Assembly: GCA_964019335.1 (NCBI GenBank)
Contig: OZ025757.1
Span: 2,501-66,500, forward strand
Direction: 5' to 3'
DNA: 64,000 nucleotides
DNA from: Diplonema japonicum
Taxonomy: Eukaryota; Euglenozoa; Diplonemea; Diplonemida; Diplonemidae
A model generated the notes under the pieces. That model searched no databases. It was not told where the DNA came from and saw nothing but the letters and a program-made list of their open reading frames with translations. This document shows positions 21,168 through 30,379 of the stretch, one piece after another. The stretch's first letter is position 1; each line of letters begins with the position of its first letter. A program made the position numbers and the translations under genes.

Positions 21168-22310
21168 TCACGACCTGGCCAACGGGCTCATCCTCGACCG
21201 TGGGAAATGCGGGTGAGAGTCATACGGGGAATAAGGCGAGGCAGGGTGCTGAGGGTACCCCTCGTAGGAATAAAAATCCTCAGTGTGCGCAGGGGGGGCT
21301 GACACCGAGGATCTTCCAGATCTCACAGGACTGCACGTGCTCCGCGCTTTGCTGTGAAGCCGTGAGGCCTCAGCAGCAAGAGAGGAAGCACGCGAAATTC
21401 TACTACTCCCTTCAGATGACAAGGTTGTAAACGACAACACAGAAGGCTGATACCCATAACTATATTGCACAGGTGGGGGCGAATAGGGCACCGCTGGTGG
21501 TGCCCGTGAAGGTGCGGGCACCACTAAGCTCGTCTTCTTTTTCTCCACCGGTTCCACAGGCTCCTTCGACTTCTGAGTCGGAGTGCCGCTTTCACTACCA
21601 CCATCCTTGCTACGTCTGGACGCTTTATCATTTCCGGGCAATTTATAAGGGTTTTCTGCAGGGGTTTCTCTCCCTCCTTCGTTTTCTTTGTTCGGTTGAG
21701 CAGGAATATGAACAGGCGGAGCGTGACTCGGAATCAGGTCTGTTTCTTGGATGTTCGAAGGAGGGGGCACAGCGTCGGTATTTTGTCGTGGAGATTGCGA
21801 GTTAAACGTAGCAACTATTCTGTCCATGGGGAGGGGCTTCTTGCCCTCACGGTTCGCAATGAGAGGGGTTTTCTGCATCACGGGGATAACATTCCTGTAT
21901 GGTGGTCTTGTTTTGATGATGTCGACGATGACGCGGAGGATGTCGAGGGCGCGTGGAGGTTTGTTGGCCGAGCTGTACTCCTGGATGTTGAGGAGCAGGT
22001 CAGGTTCGTTGAGCGAGGTTTCCAGTTTGAACAAGACGTCGACAGAGGCAGGGGTCTTCGCGGTGCACAAGGCCCCGCCCCTCTCGTCGTGGTGCAGGTA
22101 GTGTATTTCCCGCACGTCTTCGTGCACCACCACCCTCTTCATGAGCCCCTTCTCATAGATAGCGGTGAAGTACTTCGACACCATCAGTGTCCTCGTTTGT
22201 TTCTTCTTGTTTTTCGAGATTTTACTTACCGTAGCCTCTGCATAGACGTTAACATCCTTTCTCCCAGACAGGACAGGCGACGTGGATTCAACAGGTCGAG
22301 GGAGCGCCAT
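21168..22310 (-). CDS. Protein with PH-like N-terminal domain and disordered tail
   Basis: A single exon of 380 residues beginning MALPRPVESTSPVLSGRKDV. Residues about 20-135 form a compact alternating-strand region (RTLMVSKYFTAIYEKGLMKR, VVVHEDVREIHYLHH, VDVLFKLETSLNEPDLLLNI, LDILRVIVDIIKTR) that looks PH-like. The rest is low-complexity: Pro-, Ser- and Lys-rich, with YSPPPVQYSYGYQPS and SPYSPYDSHPHFP near the end. Similar architectures occur among membrane-associated or flagellar proteins of euglenozoans; this is only a resemblance. No membrane span. Confidence 0.7.
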   Translation of the reverse strand: MALPRPVESTSPVLSGRKDVNVYAEATVSKISKNKKKQTRTLMVSKYFTAIYEKGLMKRVVVHEDVREIHYLHHDERGGALCTAKTPASVDVLFKLETSLNEPDLLLNIQEYSSANKPPRALDILRVIVDIIKTRPPYRNVIPVMQKTPLIANREGKKPLPMDRIVATFNSQSPRQNTDAVPPPSNIQETDLIPSHAPPVHIPAQPNKENEGGRETPAENPYKLPGNDKASRRSKDGGSESGTPTQKSKEPVEPVEKKKTSLVVPAPSRAPPAVPYSPPPVQYSYGYQPSVLSFTTLSSEGSSRISRASSLAAEASRLHSKARSTCSPVRSGRSSVSAPPAHTEDFYSYEGYPQHPASPYSPYDSHPHFPRSRMSPLARS

Positions 22311-22448
22311 GTGTGTGGGGTTTCCCTCCCTACCCCCCTTTTTTTTTGTAGAATTATTTTTTTTGCACCAGCGAGGGAAGAAAAAAAAAAAAAAAAAACG
22401 TCACCGACGAAGCATGAAAGTCATCAAACCTCTTTTTTTTTTTTTTTT

Positions 22449-23261
22449 TTACATTGAACATGCCCCGCCGCCTCCGCTTCCTTTGAACTTCCACTTCAAA
22501 TCCGCGTCCGGGTTCTCCGGACTAATATCCGTCGCGTCAATACCTGCATCCGATGTGCCTGGAGGGTTGTCCATCTCTTCAACAAGCTCCTCAACTGTGT
22601 ACCCAGTGGACTCAAGACACCCGGACTTTTTAAAAAGCTCTGAGAAATCATCAGAGACACGGACAACAAGGCGGACCTCCGGAAGCCAGTGCTTGAGAAT
22701 CCGCTCCACGGCATCGCGGAGAGTAGAAGAGGAGGATGTGCAGGTAGAGCAAGCACCCTGGAGCGTCACTAGAACGGCGCCCGACTCCTCGTGGAAAGTG
22801 AGGTATCTGATGTCCCCCCCGTCTTGCTGCACCATGGGCCGTATCTCCCCTGCTATGAGCTCTTTGATTGATGACACGGCTTCAGAGTCAGTAAGGCAAG
22901 GTTGTGTGTCTGGGTAAGGTACCTCACCTGAAGAGGCTGAAACCGCAGCCTCCCCTGTCATATTAAATGCTGTCATTGCCTCGCATACTGCAGGTCCCAC
23001 GCCATGCCACTGTGCTTCTCTGTCCTTCGTGACGCTGATGAACCTCTGCCCCACCATCACACCCCTTACACCGCTGATTCTGAACAAAAACATTGCTAGC
23101 GGGCTGTCGTAGGCGCTGCTTGCGGCCAGGTATTCTTTCGTGCCGTCCACACCCCCGAAGTTCTCCTCCACTTCGAACATCCTGCAGTCCGTGTTGGGGG
23201 TCTCCTTTATCCTGATGAACATGTGGCGTGCCTGCCGCCATGGTGGCAGCCTTCGTAACAT
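22449..23261 (-). CDS. NFU1: NFU1-type iron-sulfur cluster scaffold protein
   Basis: A single exon of 270 residues. The N-terminus MLRRLPPWRQARHMFIRIKE is basic and arginine-rich, fitting a mitochondrial presequence leading into the Nfu N-terminal domain (TPNTDCRMF, SPLAMFLFRISGVRGVMVG). The NifU-like C-terminal domain follows (IRPMVQQDGGDIRYL) with the cluster-binding C-x-x-C at C171 and C174 (GACSTCTSSSSTL). NFU1 passes 4Fe-4S clusters to lipoate synthase and respiratory enzymes in mitochondria. An acidic extension of about 60 residues after the Nfu domain, ending GGGGACSM, is longer than usual. In sense the start codon is preceded by a run of about 20 G's and ACAC. Confidence 0.9.
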   Translation of the reverse strand: MLRRLPPWRQARHMFIRIKETPNTDCRMFEVEENFGGVDGTKEYLAASSAYDSPLAMFLFRISGVRGVMVGQRFISVTKDREAQWHGVGPAVCEAMTAFNMTGEAAVSASSGEVPYPDTQPCLTDSEAVSSIKELIAGEIRPMVQQDGGDIRYLTFHEESGAVLVTLQGACSTCTSSSSTLRDAVERILKHWLPEVRLVVRVSDDFSELFKKSGCLESTGYTVEELVEEMDNPPGTSDAGIDATDISPENPDADLKWKFKGSGGGGACSM

Positions 23262-23713
23262 GTGTCCCCCCCCCCCCCCCCCCCTGTCCCCCTGCTTTGA
23301 AATTTTGAAAAAAAAAAGTAATAAACGATTTTATATAAAAAAAAGAAGAAGAAAATTATCTTTTTTTTTCTCACAAAAACGATCAGATCGCCGAAAGAAG
23401 AAGAAAAAAAAAAGAGAAATTTCACCGAATAAGGAGAAACATGGGAGGAAGGGGGGGTTCCCCCCCCCCCCCCCCCCCCCTGCTTTTTTTCTCGAGCTAA
23501 AAAAAAAACAAAAAGGAGTCGGTTGGTTGTTCACAACCAGGATTAACCTATAGGGCTACTCTTCTTCTGCAGCAATAACAAATTCACTGTCAATATAGCT
23601 ATTTACTGGCGGTAGGCAAGCAGTTTATTTTTCACGACACTCTAAAATTTGCTTCACTAACAAGGGTCACAGCACATCTTTTGTTTCTTCTTTTTTTTGT
23701 TGCAAAACACAGT
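23262..23713. other. Spacer with two long C runs
   Basis: Contains C runs at about 23263-23284 and 23461-23480 and A runs between them. The first run lies directly before the NFU1 start in sense (as G). No ORF is supported. Confidence 0.7.
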
Positions 23714-24694
23714 TCAGCTGTGCAGCTTGCGGAGCTCGTCCATTCCCTCCTGGACAGTGATGTTGGAGGAGTAGCCGAGGTCACGGCGGGCCTTGCTGTC
23801 ATCGACAGTCATCTGCTGCCCCACGAGGACAAGCGCCTGCCGGGTGACCATCGGCTCCTTGCTGATCTTCTCCAACACCCAGGCTGCGTACCACACAAGG
23901 TTGTAAGGGACGGCGCTGACCGGTGGAGTGATGTTAGCTGCTGTCAACATAGAACCGATGAACTCCTTGAAGTGCACAGGCCTCCCATCTGTGAGGAAGT
24001 ACGCCTCACCGGGTACACCATTCAGCAACGCCTTCACAACACCCTCACACACATTCGTGACATGGCACGTCGACGTCAGGTACATCCCACCGCTGAACCA
24101 CTTCAGCACACCCTCCTTCGCCGCCTTTCCAAGCTCCGCAAGCAACACTGTGTCATCCTTCCCCCAGATCAGACGGGGGCGCACGACGATCACCTCCAAC
24201 TCTGCGCTGTTCTCTGCAAAGGCCGCTCGTTCGGCTTCGTTCTTCGTTGTGCTGTACACCCCTGGGAAGGGTTCCACAGGGAGGGGTTTTTTTTCGTTGA
24301 CATTAACGAGAGGGTTGCCCTCCTTGTCCAGACACCCTGCCTCTGTCCCGATGTGGATCACCCTCTTCACCTTTGCTGCCTTGCACGCTTGCATTACCTT
24401 CTTCGTTCCTTCCACGTTTACTTTTCTGGCCTCGCTGATGTCGCCGTGTGCTTTCACGTAAGCTGCGCAGTGGACGGCGAGGCTGCACCCCTCAGCCGCC
24501 TTCTGCATTCCCTCCACGTCGTGCAGGTCCGCTTTGAAGGGGATCGCCCCCTTCTCCTTCACCACCCTCTCCGCCGTCTCCGACCTGTAGATGGCGTGCA
24601 CCACTGCGCCCTGTTCCTTTAGGTAGGTGATGAGGTTCCTTCCGAGGAACCCGCTCCCGCCAGTCACCATTACCTTTACATCGGTTAGGTCCAT
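23714..24694 (-). CDS. NAD(P)-dependent sterol dehydrogenase-like protein, copy without FYVE
   Basis: A single exon of 326 residues, extended SDR / 3-beta-HSD family. Rossmann signature TGGSGFLG at 11-18; active-site Y147-x3-K151 in YSTTKNEAER; C-terminal membrane-associating segment (YNLVWYAAWVLEKI). Homologues decarboxylate/oxidise 4-methyl sterol acids or reduce other steroid-like substrates at the ER. The sequence is nearly identical over the whole CDS to the copy at 28437-29414, except for one patch (23880-23955) encoding MLTAANITPPVSAVPYNLVW. It stops at ...RKLHS*, exactly where the sister gene continues into a FYVE finger. Flanks on both sides are unrelated to the sister's. Confidence 0.85.
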   Translation of the reverse strand: MDLTDVKVMVTGGSGFLGRNLITYLKEQGAVVHAIYRSETAERVVKEKGAIPFKADLHDVEGMQKAAEGCSLAVHCAAYVKAHGDISEARKVNVEGTKKVMQACKAAKVKRVIHIGTEAGCLDKEGNPLVNVNEKKPLPVEPFPGVYSTTKNEAERAAFAENSAELEVIVVRPRLIWGKDDTVLLAELGKAAKEGVLKWFSGGMYLTSTCHVTNVCEGVVKALLNGVPGEAYFLTDGRPVHFKEFIGSMLTAANITPPVSAVPYNLVWYAAWVLEKISKEPMVTRQALVLVGQQMTVDDSKARRDLGYSSNITVQEGMDELRKLHS

Positions 24695-25470
24695 GTTTTG
24701 CTTGTTTTGTTGTGGATGGGCCTTTTTTTTTTTTTTGGATTTTTTCGTTCACTTCTGGGGGAGAAAAAGAGAAAGAAATGAAAAAAAAAAAAGAAAAGAA
24801 AAGCTGATCACAACGAGAAGGGGGGAAAAAAAGGGTAAAAAAAGAAAAAAATCTAGAGAGCATTTTGTTTAGAATAGTTGAAAAAGGAGCAACAAAATAA
24901 AAATAAAAATAAAAAACAAACTTTTTTTTTTGAGAGGAAGATGAAGGAAAACCAAATCCTTTCATGGCCTTTCCCCCTTTTTTTCCCCCCCTCTTTTTCT
25001 CCTTTTACCTGAGGAAGAGGGGACACAAACACGTATATGATGAGGTACCCTTATCTTTCTTGTGCTTCCCCCCCCCCCCCCCCTTTCTTTTTTTCTTTTC
25101 TTTCATACCACACAGCAAGCCACCCTTAAAGCCGGAACACCCCTCATAAAAGCAACAAGCATAAAAGATTTTTTCCCCCACTTTTTTTCCCCCCATTCTC
25201 CGTAAAACAATCATTAAACACACGCCCCTCATGAGAAAGAGAAAAGACCAGTACCCTCCCACCTCTTTCCCCCGCGTTGTTCTTTTTTTTTAATTACTTT
25301 TCTCCGTTTTTTTTTTTTTTTTTATTCCTCTTTTTTTTTTTTTTCATATCTTTGTCCATATCTACAAAGGCAGGAGTGGAATGGAGCAACACACTCGCAA
25401 CCCTGAAGAAGGAAGCAAAAAAAAAAAAAAAGAAAAAAGAAAAAAAAAATACAATGATGGGGGGGAGAAG
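24695..25470. other. Low-complexity spacer
   Basis: A, T and C runs with short unique links; ORFs are Phe/Lys artefacts. Nothing recognised apart from a pyrimidine tract upstream of the dehydrogenase start. Confidence 0.6.
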
Positions 25471-25834
25471 TGCTACGCTCCATATTCGCTAAGTGACCCG
25501 CCCAATGTCCCAAAGGGGTTATAGGGGGCTATAGGGGAAAAAATGTCAAAAATGCCCAAAGGTTCATTGAATTCTTTTTTTCAAAAAATCCATATGAAAC
25601 GAACATCGAACATGAAAGAACGGTGAGTTCCAAGGAAGTTCCAAAAAAGATTTTCCAAAAAAAAAATATTGGGGGCCAACCAAAATGACCTTGGAAGTCG
25701 CCATTTTGGGTTTTGGCCATTTTTGCCAAACTTTTGCAACTGGGCACTTTTCCCTTTGAAAAACATGGTCAACAGGGTTCGATCCCAGAAGCCAGAATCT
25801 TTCCTGACCAGTAGTTCAGCCGAAAATATTTGGC

Positions 25835-25908
25835 GAGGCGTAGTAGTCTAGTTGTGAGGGCTTTGCCCTGTACCTAGGCGAAGCGGGTTCAAACCCCACT
25901 CCAGCGGA
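25835..25908 (+). other. tRNA-like polymerase III promoter pair (SINE-head-like)
   Basis: TAGTCTAGTTG fits the A box and GGTTCAAACCCC fits the B box at tRNA-like spacing. The predicted acceptor stem does not pair properly and the anticodon arm is short (AGGG/CCCT around CTTTG), so it is not a functional tRNA. It could promote Pol III transcription of a SINE-like unit. Confidence 0.45.
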
Positions 25909-27454
25909 TTTTTTTAGGCTCACCACAGGGGAGAAACGGCAGCCCAAACCGGTATTTCCGCGAAAGCTTTTCGTAAGCTTGTGGGAGTCTAGTTGAGAAA
26001 AGTGCAGTTTTGAGGGAAGGACAGCTCTTAACATTGTAAGATTGTTAGTTGTTAGTCAGTAAGCATAACAGTCCTGTCCTCTGCACTTCGGCCGTAATCA
26101 CCAAATACAAACGGGTGGAGATGACGAGAAGGTCAAAGAGGGTTCCGTAGGGGAGTTTATAGTTGAAGAGACAGATGCGCGTCTACGCCGTCCACCACAG
26201 GGCAACGTACAGTCCAAACGGCATAGTCATTTGAAAGTGACGTTGCCTTTGGGGCAGAAGTTATTTCTGCTTGGAAGGTACTTATGTGGGAATTACACCG
26301 ATCACCGGTCACGTTTGCGTTGGAAGATCCTTGACCCGCGTGCCCTGGTTTGATGACCAGCCTGAACGAAACGGAGACTATGAAACAAGCAGTGACGACG
26401 ACCGGAGAATACTTCCTACTCCTGAGAGCACACGGGCAACTCGAAGGGAAAGACCAAAGCAAGCCCTTCCAGCCAGCAGAGAGCCTCAGACAACGAGGAC
26501 TCCAGATGGACAGGATCGCGATAGCGGAGTACAGCCACAAGGAGCTCCACTACCGGGTCCACTACACAAAAGAGGGCAAGAAGTGAGATCTCAGAGCAGA
26601 CGGAGTGGAAGTGCCATATGCAGGCAAAAACAAAGGATGGCACCCCAGCCTCATCTGTACAAGAAGCACAAGACCGAGGAAGCAGAGGAGGGCCACCCGA
26701 GGCACAACAGAGGACATGGACAACCTCCTCAACGCAGCAGCAACAACAGTAACAGCAGCAGGAGCAGCAGCAAAGACAGTAGCGACAACAGAAAGTAAAG
26801 GAGAAGACATCAGTACCTCCCCCCCCTTCCTCCTCCTCCTTTCGCTGTTCTACTTCGGGTGGATCAAGCGTCTGAAGAAACAACAGATTTTTCTGGTGAC
26901 CCCTCCTCTTCAGTGTACTAGTTTCTTTTCATCATTATTCTGTGTTGGTCACCGATCACACCAACACCGGCTGAGGACGCAGTACAACTTGGGAAATGGT
27001 GGCAAAACGAGACCAGCTTCTCCAGGACAAGAGAATGCTAGAAACGTACACGACGCACCCCTGGAACAACGGAAGGAAACGCTCATGCACACCACCTGAG
27101 TGGTAGGAGCTGAAGAAGCACGTGAGCGGGAGCCTGATGATGAAGCACGGTGAAGACATTATCAAGTAGCTCAGGAAGCTGAAGTAGTACGACGGACCGA
27201 GGAAGACGAGTCACCACAATGGAACTCGTACTAGACTTCGAGAACAGGGAAAGGGGTAGATAAGTAGACAAGCACGTTCCAGAACAGGAACCTCCTTTAT
27301 CTCATCTCTTATTCTGTGTTTATTTCATCACAGTGTTGATGGGCTGAGGCGCGTCGTGAGTGTGTATCGCGGAGGATCTGGTGTGGAAAGAAGGGACCTA
27401 CTCCACTCACTATGCCGGATGCCTGAGTAAAGATGGGGGGTCAGAGTTTTGAGT

Positions 27455-27537
27455 TCCTGTGTGGTAGAGTGGTTACCGTGCTCACCTGTCAGGCCCCCTT
27501 ATTCCAGGAGTCGCGGGTTCGAATCCCGACGCAGTGG
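27455..27537 (+). other. tRNA-like polymerase III promoter pair (SINE-head-like)
   Basis: TGGTAGAGTGG at 27462-27472 matches the A box and GGTTCGAATCC at 27516-27526 matches the B box exactly. Acceptor and T stems pair mostly, but no regular anticodon stem forms and the middle is expanded. This is more like a tRNA-derived SINE head than a tRNA gene. It is followed by a T run that could terminate Pol III. Confidence 0.5.
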
Positions 27538-27783
27538 TTTTTTCATCAGGGTACCCCACTTGTGCTGTGTTTTTTCCACCGGAGCTGCTTCATTTTGTAT
27601 AGTACAAAGTAAGGCAAATCACCAAAAAAGTTTTTATTACAAAAAAGAATTCCATATGTCGAACATTGGGCCCCGGACGCAAATAAATCCATTCCAGCCC
27701 TAGAAAAAGCAATCAGAAATTTTTTTAGCTCTTCAAAATGCGGGTTCTGGTGGGTCACTTAGCGAATATAGAGCGCTAGCAAC

Positions 27784-28229
27784 GACCCCAACAAAAGAGA
27801 AGAAGAAAAAGAAAACTGAGAGAAAGAGGGGGATTGAGGGGAACAAGAAGAAAAAAAAAAAAGATAAACCAATTATTTCGGTACACAGAGGAGAGAAATG
27901 ATGCTCGCCCTCTGTCAGAAAAATGCCACACATTTCTTAAGACCACTAGACTTGTAGAGAATCCTCTTCTTCTTTCTTGTCCTTCCGGGTGCATTTATAC
28001 CGGCAGGCATCTCGGCCGTAAAAATCTCCAATAATATAAAAAAAAAAAAATTCGTCATCCACCGTCAACTTGTGACCTCCCCACACCACTCCCCATATCT
28101 GGAGAAATTCCATTTTTTTTTCCCCCACGTCTTTGTTAGTGTACCACGACCTTTCGGAAAGTTAGGGGGGGGGGGGGGGGGGGGGGGGGAGAGCACATTC
28201 ATTTTTTTTTGTTTTTTTTTTCTTTTTTT
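27784..28229. other. Spacer with a long G run
   Basis: Mixed sequence followed by a G run at about 28167-28188. No supported gene. It lies just downstream, in sense, of the FYVE-containing dehydrogenase. Confidence 0.6.
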
Positions 28230-29414
28230 TCAAATTTCCTTGCAAGCATTGCACACCCGCTGTTCCGTATTGTACGAGAAGTAAGGGAGTTCCATCTTTG
28301 CCCGGCTGCAGTCGGCGCAAAAAATCTCCCCGCACGCCCTACAGTGGTGCCGTCTTCTTGTGGTAGTGAAGGGTATGGTGCAAGCCTCACATGTAGGGGC
28401 TTCGTAGTCAGGCTTCCAGTGGGGTCGATCACGAATTCTGTGCAGCTTGCGGAGCTCGTCCATTCCCTCCTGGACAGTGATGTTGGAGGAGTAGCCGAGG
28501 TCACGGCGGGCCTTGCTGTCATCGACAGTCATCTGCTGCCCTATGAGGACAAGCGCCTGCCGGGTGACCATCGGCTCCTTGCTGATCTTCTCCAACAGCT
28601 GTGCCGCATACCACGTTAGGCGGAAGGGTGCAGAGCTTGATGGTGGGTCCACTCCACCTGAGATCAGCATCCTGCTGATGAACTCCTTGAAGTGCACAGG
28701 CCTCCCATCTGTGAGGAAGTACGCCTCACCGGGTACACCATTCAGCAACGCCTTCACAACACCCTCACACACATTCGTGACATGGCACGTCGACGTCAGG
28801 TACATCCCACCGCTGAACCACTTCAGCACACCCTCCTTCGCCGCCTTTCCAAGCTCCGCAAGCAACACTGTGTCATCCTTCCCCCAGATCAGACGGGGGC
28901 GCACGACGATCACCTCCAACTCTGCGCTGTTCTCTGCAAAGGCCGCTCGTTCGGCTTCGTTCTTCGTTGTGCTGTACACCCCTGGGAAGGGTTCCACAGG
29001 GAGGGGTTTTTTTTCGTTGACATTAACGAGAGGGTTGCCCTCCTTGTCCAGACACCCTGCCTCTGTCCCGATGTGGATCACCCTCTTCACCTTTGCTGCC
29101 TTGCACGCTTGCATTACCTTCTTCGTTCCTTCCACGTTTACTTTTCTGGCCTCGCTGATGTCGCCGTGTGCTTTCACGTAAGCTGCGCAGTGGACGGCGA
29201 GGCTGCACCCCTCAGCCGCCTTCTGCATTCCCTCCACGTCGTGCAGGTCCGCTTTGAAGGGGATCGCCCCCTTCTCCTTCACCACCCTCTCCGCCGTCTC
29301 CGACCTGTAGATGGCGTGCACCACTGCGCCCTGTTCCTTTAGGTAGGTGATGAGGTTCCTTCCGAGGAACCCGCTCCCGCCAGTCACCATTACCTTTACA
29401 TCGGTTAGGTCCAT
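28230..29414 (-). CDS. NAD(P)-dependent sterol dehydrogenase-like protein with C-terminal FYVE finger
   Basis: A single exon of 394 residues. Residues 1-325 are the same extended SDR as at 23714-24694 (TGGSGFLG, YSTTK), differing mainly in the patch MLISGGVDPPSSSAPFRLTW. Residues about 330-394 are a FYVE domain with all three signatures: WKPD, RRRHHCRACG and RVC, plus the paired CxxC zinc ligands. FYVE fingers bind phosphatidylinositol 3-phosphate, so the enzyme is predicted to sit on endosomal or autophagic membranes. SDR-FYVE fusions exist in trypanosomatids as steroid dehydrogenase-like proteins. The frame is open upstream of 29414, but that segment follows a C/T tract and lacks a further usable ATG, so it is treated as 5' UTR. 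Confidence 0.88.
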   Translation of the reverse strand: MDLTDVKVMVTGGSGFLGRNLITYLKEQGAVVHAIYRSETAERVVKEKGAIPFKADLHDVEGMQKAAEGCSLAVHCAAYVKAHGDISEARKVNVEGTKKVMQACKAAKVKRVIHIGTEAGCLDKEGNPLVNVNEKKPLPVEPFPGVYSTTKNEAERAAFAENSAELEVIVVRPRLIWGKDDTVLLAELGKAAKEGVLKWFSGGMYLTSTCHVTNVCEGVVKALLNGVPGEAYFLTDGRPVHFKEFISRMLISGGVDPPSSSAPFRLTWYAAQLLEKISKEPMVTRQALVLIGQQMTVDDSKARRDLGYSSNITVQEGMDELRKLHRIRDRPHWKPDYEAPTCEACTIPFTTTRRRHHCRACGEIFCADCSRAKMELPYFSYNTEQRVCNACKEI

Positions 29415-29632
29415 GTTTTGCTTGTTTTTCTTTTCTTTTTTTTTTTTTCCTTTGAAGTCCTCGATCAATTCTGCGAGCGGTTGCCAGACCTGCACTTTAA
29501 CGGAAGTCGCAGCGTCCACCCCTCGCTTTGTTGTTTTTATATTTATATCGGCAGAACAGAGAGGGGGGGGGGGGGGGGAAGAAGAAAAAGTACACAGAAG
29601 TGTACTCACAAAAAACAATTTTTCTTTTCCTT

Positions 29633-30097
29633 TCAAAAACAAACTTTATTGAACCTCGAGACCCTCTTCCCCGCAGGCGGGGGTGTCACGAGGAGGGCGT
29701 AGCGGTCCTGCTGCAGCCTGTACTGCCTGTTGAAGGTGGGCAACCTCATAGTGGGATACACGGGGCGGTAGTGGTGGGGACCGCCTTGGGGGGTGTCGCC
29801 TTCCAGCGACTTGATAGGGATGAAGGTATCAGTTTTCTCGCTTATAACCCCAGTGAGGTAGGTTCGTTGGGTGCTGCCGCTGCCAAGGAGCTGGGTACTG
29901 TTCGCCGCCCTGAAGCAGGCTTTGGCCACGGCAGGGTGGTTGAAAGTAGTGTCATAGGCACAAGGACCAGGGGTAGAGGGCCCTGCCAAGTTGCTGAACC
30001 GCACCGCGTTCCCAAAGGTGCAGACCTCTGTTCCCATGGTCGTGCTGCGTATCTTCTTCTTGCTCTTTTTGCTGAGAAACCTTTGATAGCGAAACAT
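29633..30097 (-). CDS. Small STPGP-motif protein, possibly axonemal
   Basis: A single exon of 154 residues beginning MFRYQRFLSKKSKKKIRSTT. It carries one STPGPCAYD motif like the STPGR/SHIPPO repeats of axonemal and sperm-tail proteins, followed by conserved-looking PHHYRPVYPTMRLPTFNRQY. There is no signal peptide or membrane span. A microtubule-associated or flagellar role is inferred from the single motif only. It ends 219 bp upstream of the FYVE-dehydrogenase start. Confidence 0.65.
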   Translation of the reverse strand: MFRYQRFLSKKSKKKIRSTTMGTEVCTFGNAVRFSNLAGPSTPGPCAYDTTFNHPAVAKACFRAANSTQLLGSGSTQRTYLTGVISEKTDTFIPIKSLEGDTPQGGPHHYRPVYPTMRLPTFNRQYRLQQDRYALLVTPPPAGKRVSRFNKVCF

Positions 30098-30379
30098 ATT
30101 CTTTTTTCTTTCTTTTTTTTGTGAACCCCCCCCCCCCCCACTCCCCCCTTTTTTTTTATTCCACGCGCACAAAAAAAAAATATATGTGTGAGGTTATATA
30201 TTTTTATACTTTGCTGCTGTCTCGAATGTGCTGAATCAGCTAACAGCCAGTCGTGGGAGGGGTGCGCACAGCATTCCAACCCACCACCACCTTTTTTTTC
30301 CTCCTTTTTTTTCTTAAAGAAACGACAATGTAAATCATCGAGAGAGAAGAAAAAAAAGTCCCTTTTTTTTTTTTTTTTT

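Larger units (their letters stand above)
25471..27783. mobile_element. 2.3-kb element with terminal inverted repeats
   Basis: The left end (25471-25502) and the reverse complement of the right end (27749-27783) share TGCTA, then CGCTC, then ATATTCGCTAAGTGACCC, with few mismatches. Further inside, both ends also carry a gaattctttttt / ccatatg pair in inverted orientation. The interior is of mixed composition, unlike the homopolymer spacers outside. No intact transposase was found; the longest plus-strand ORF (26271-26798) is Arg/Ser-rich and uncertain. No clear target-site duplication is visible. Two tRNA-like A-box/B-box pairs lie inside, on the plus strand. It is probably a non-autonomous DNA transposon, and it separates the two dehydrogenase copies. 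Confidence 0.65.

Noticed and set aside
26271-26798. Retroelement polyprotein piece in a 175-codon plus-strand ORF
   Set aside because: A short YVGITPITGHV...FDDQPE stretch vaguely recalls the end of copia-type integrase, but nothing else supports it and the rest is low-complexity Arg/Ser.
27455-27537. Functional tRNA (GTC anticodon context CCTGTCAGG)
   Set aside because: A and B boxes are good but the anticodon stem does not form and the middle is too long; kept only as a tRNA-like promoter.
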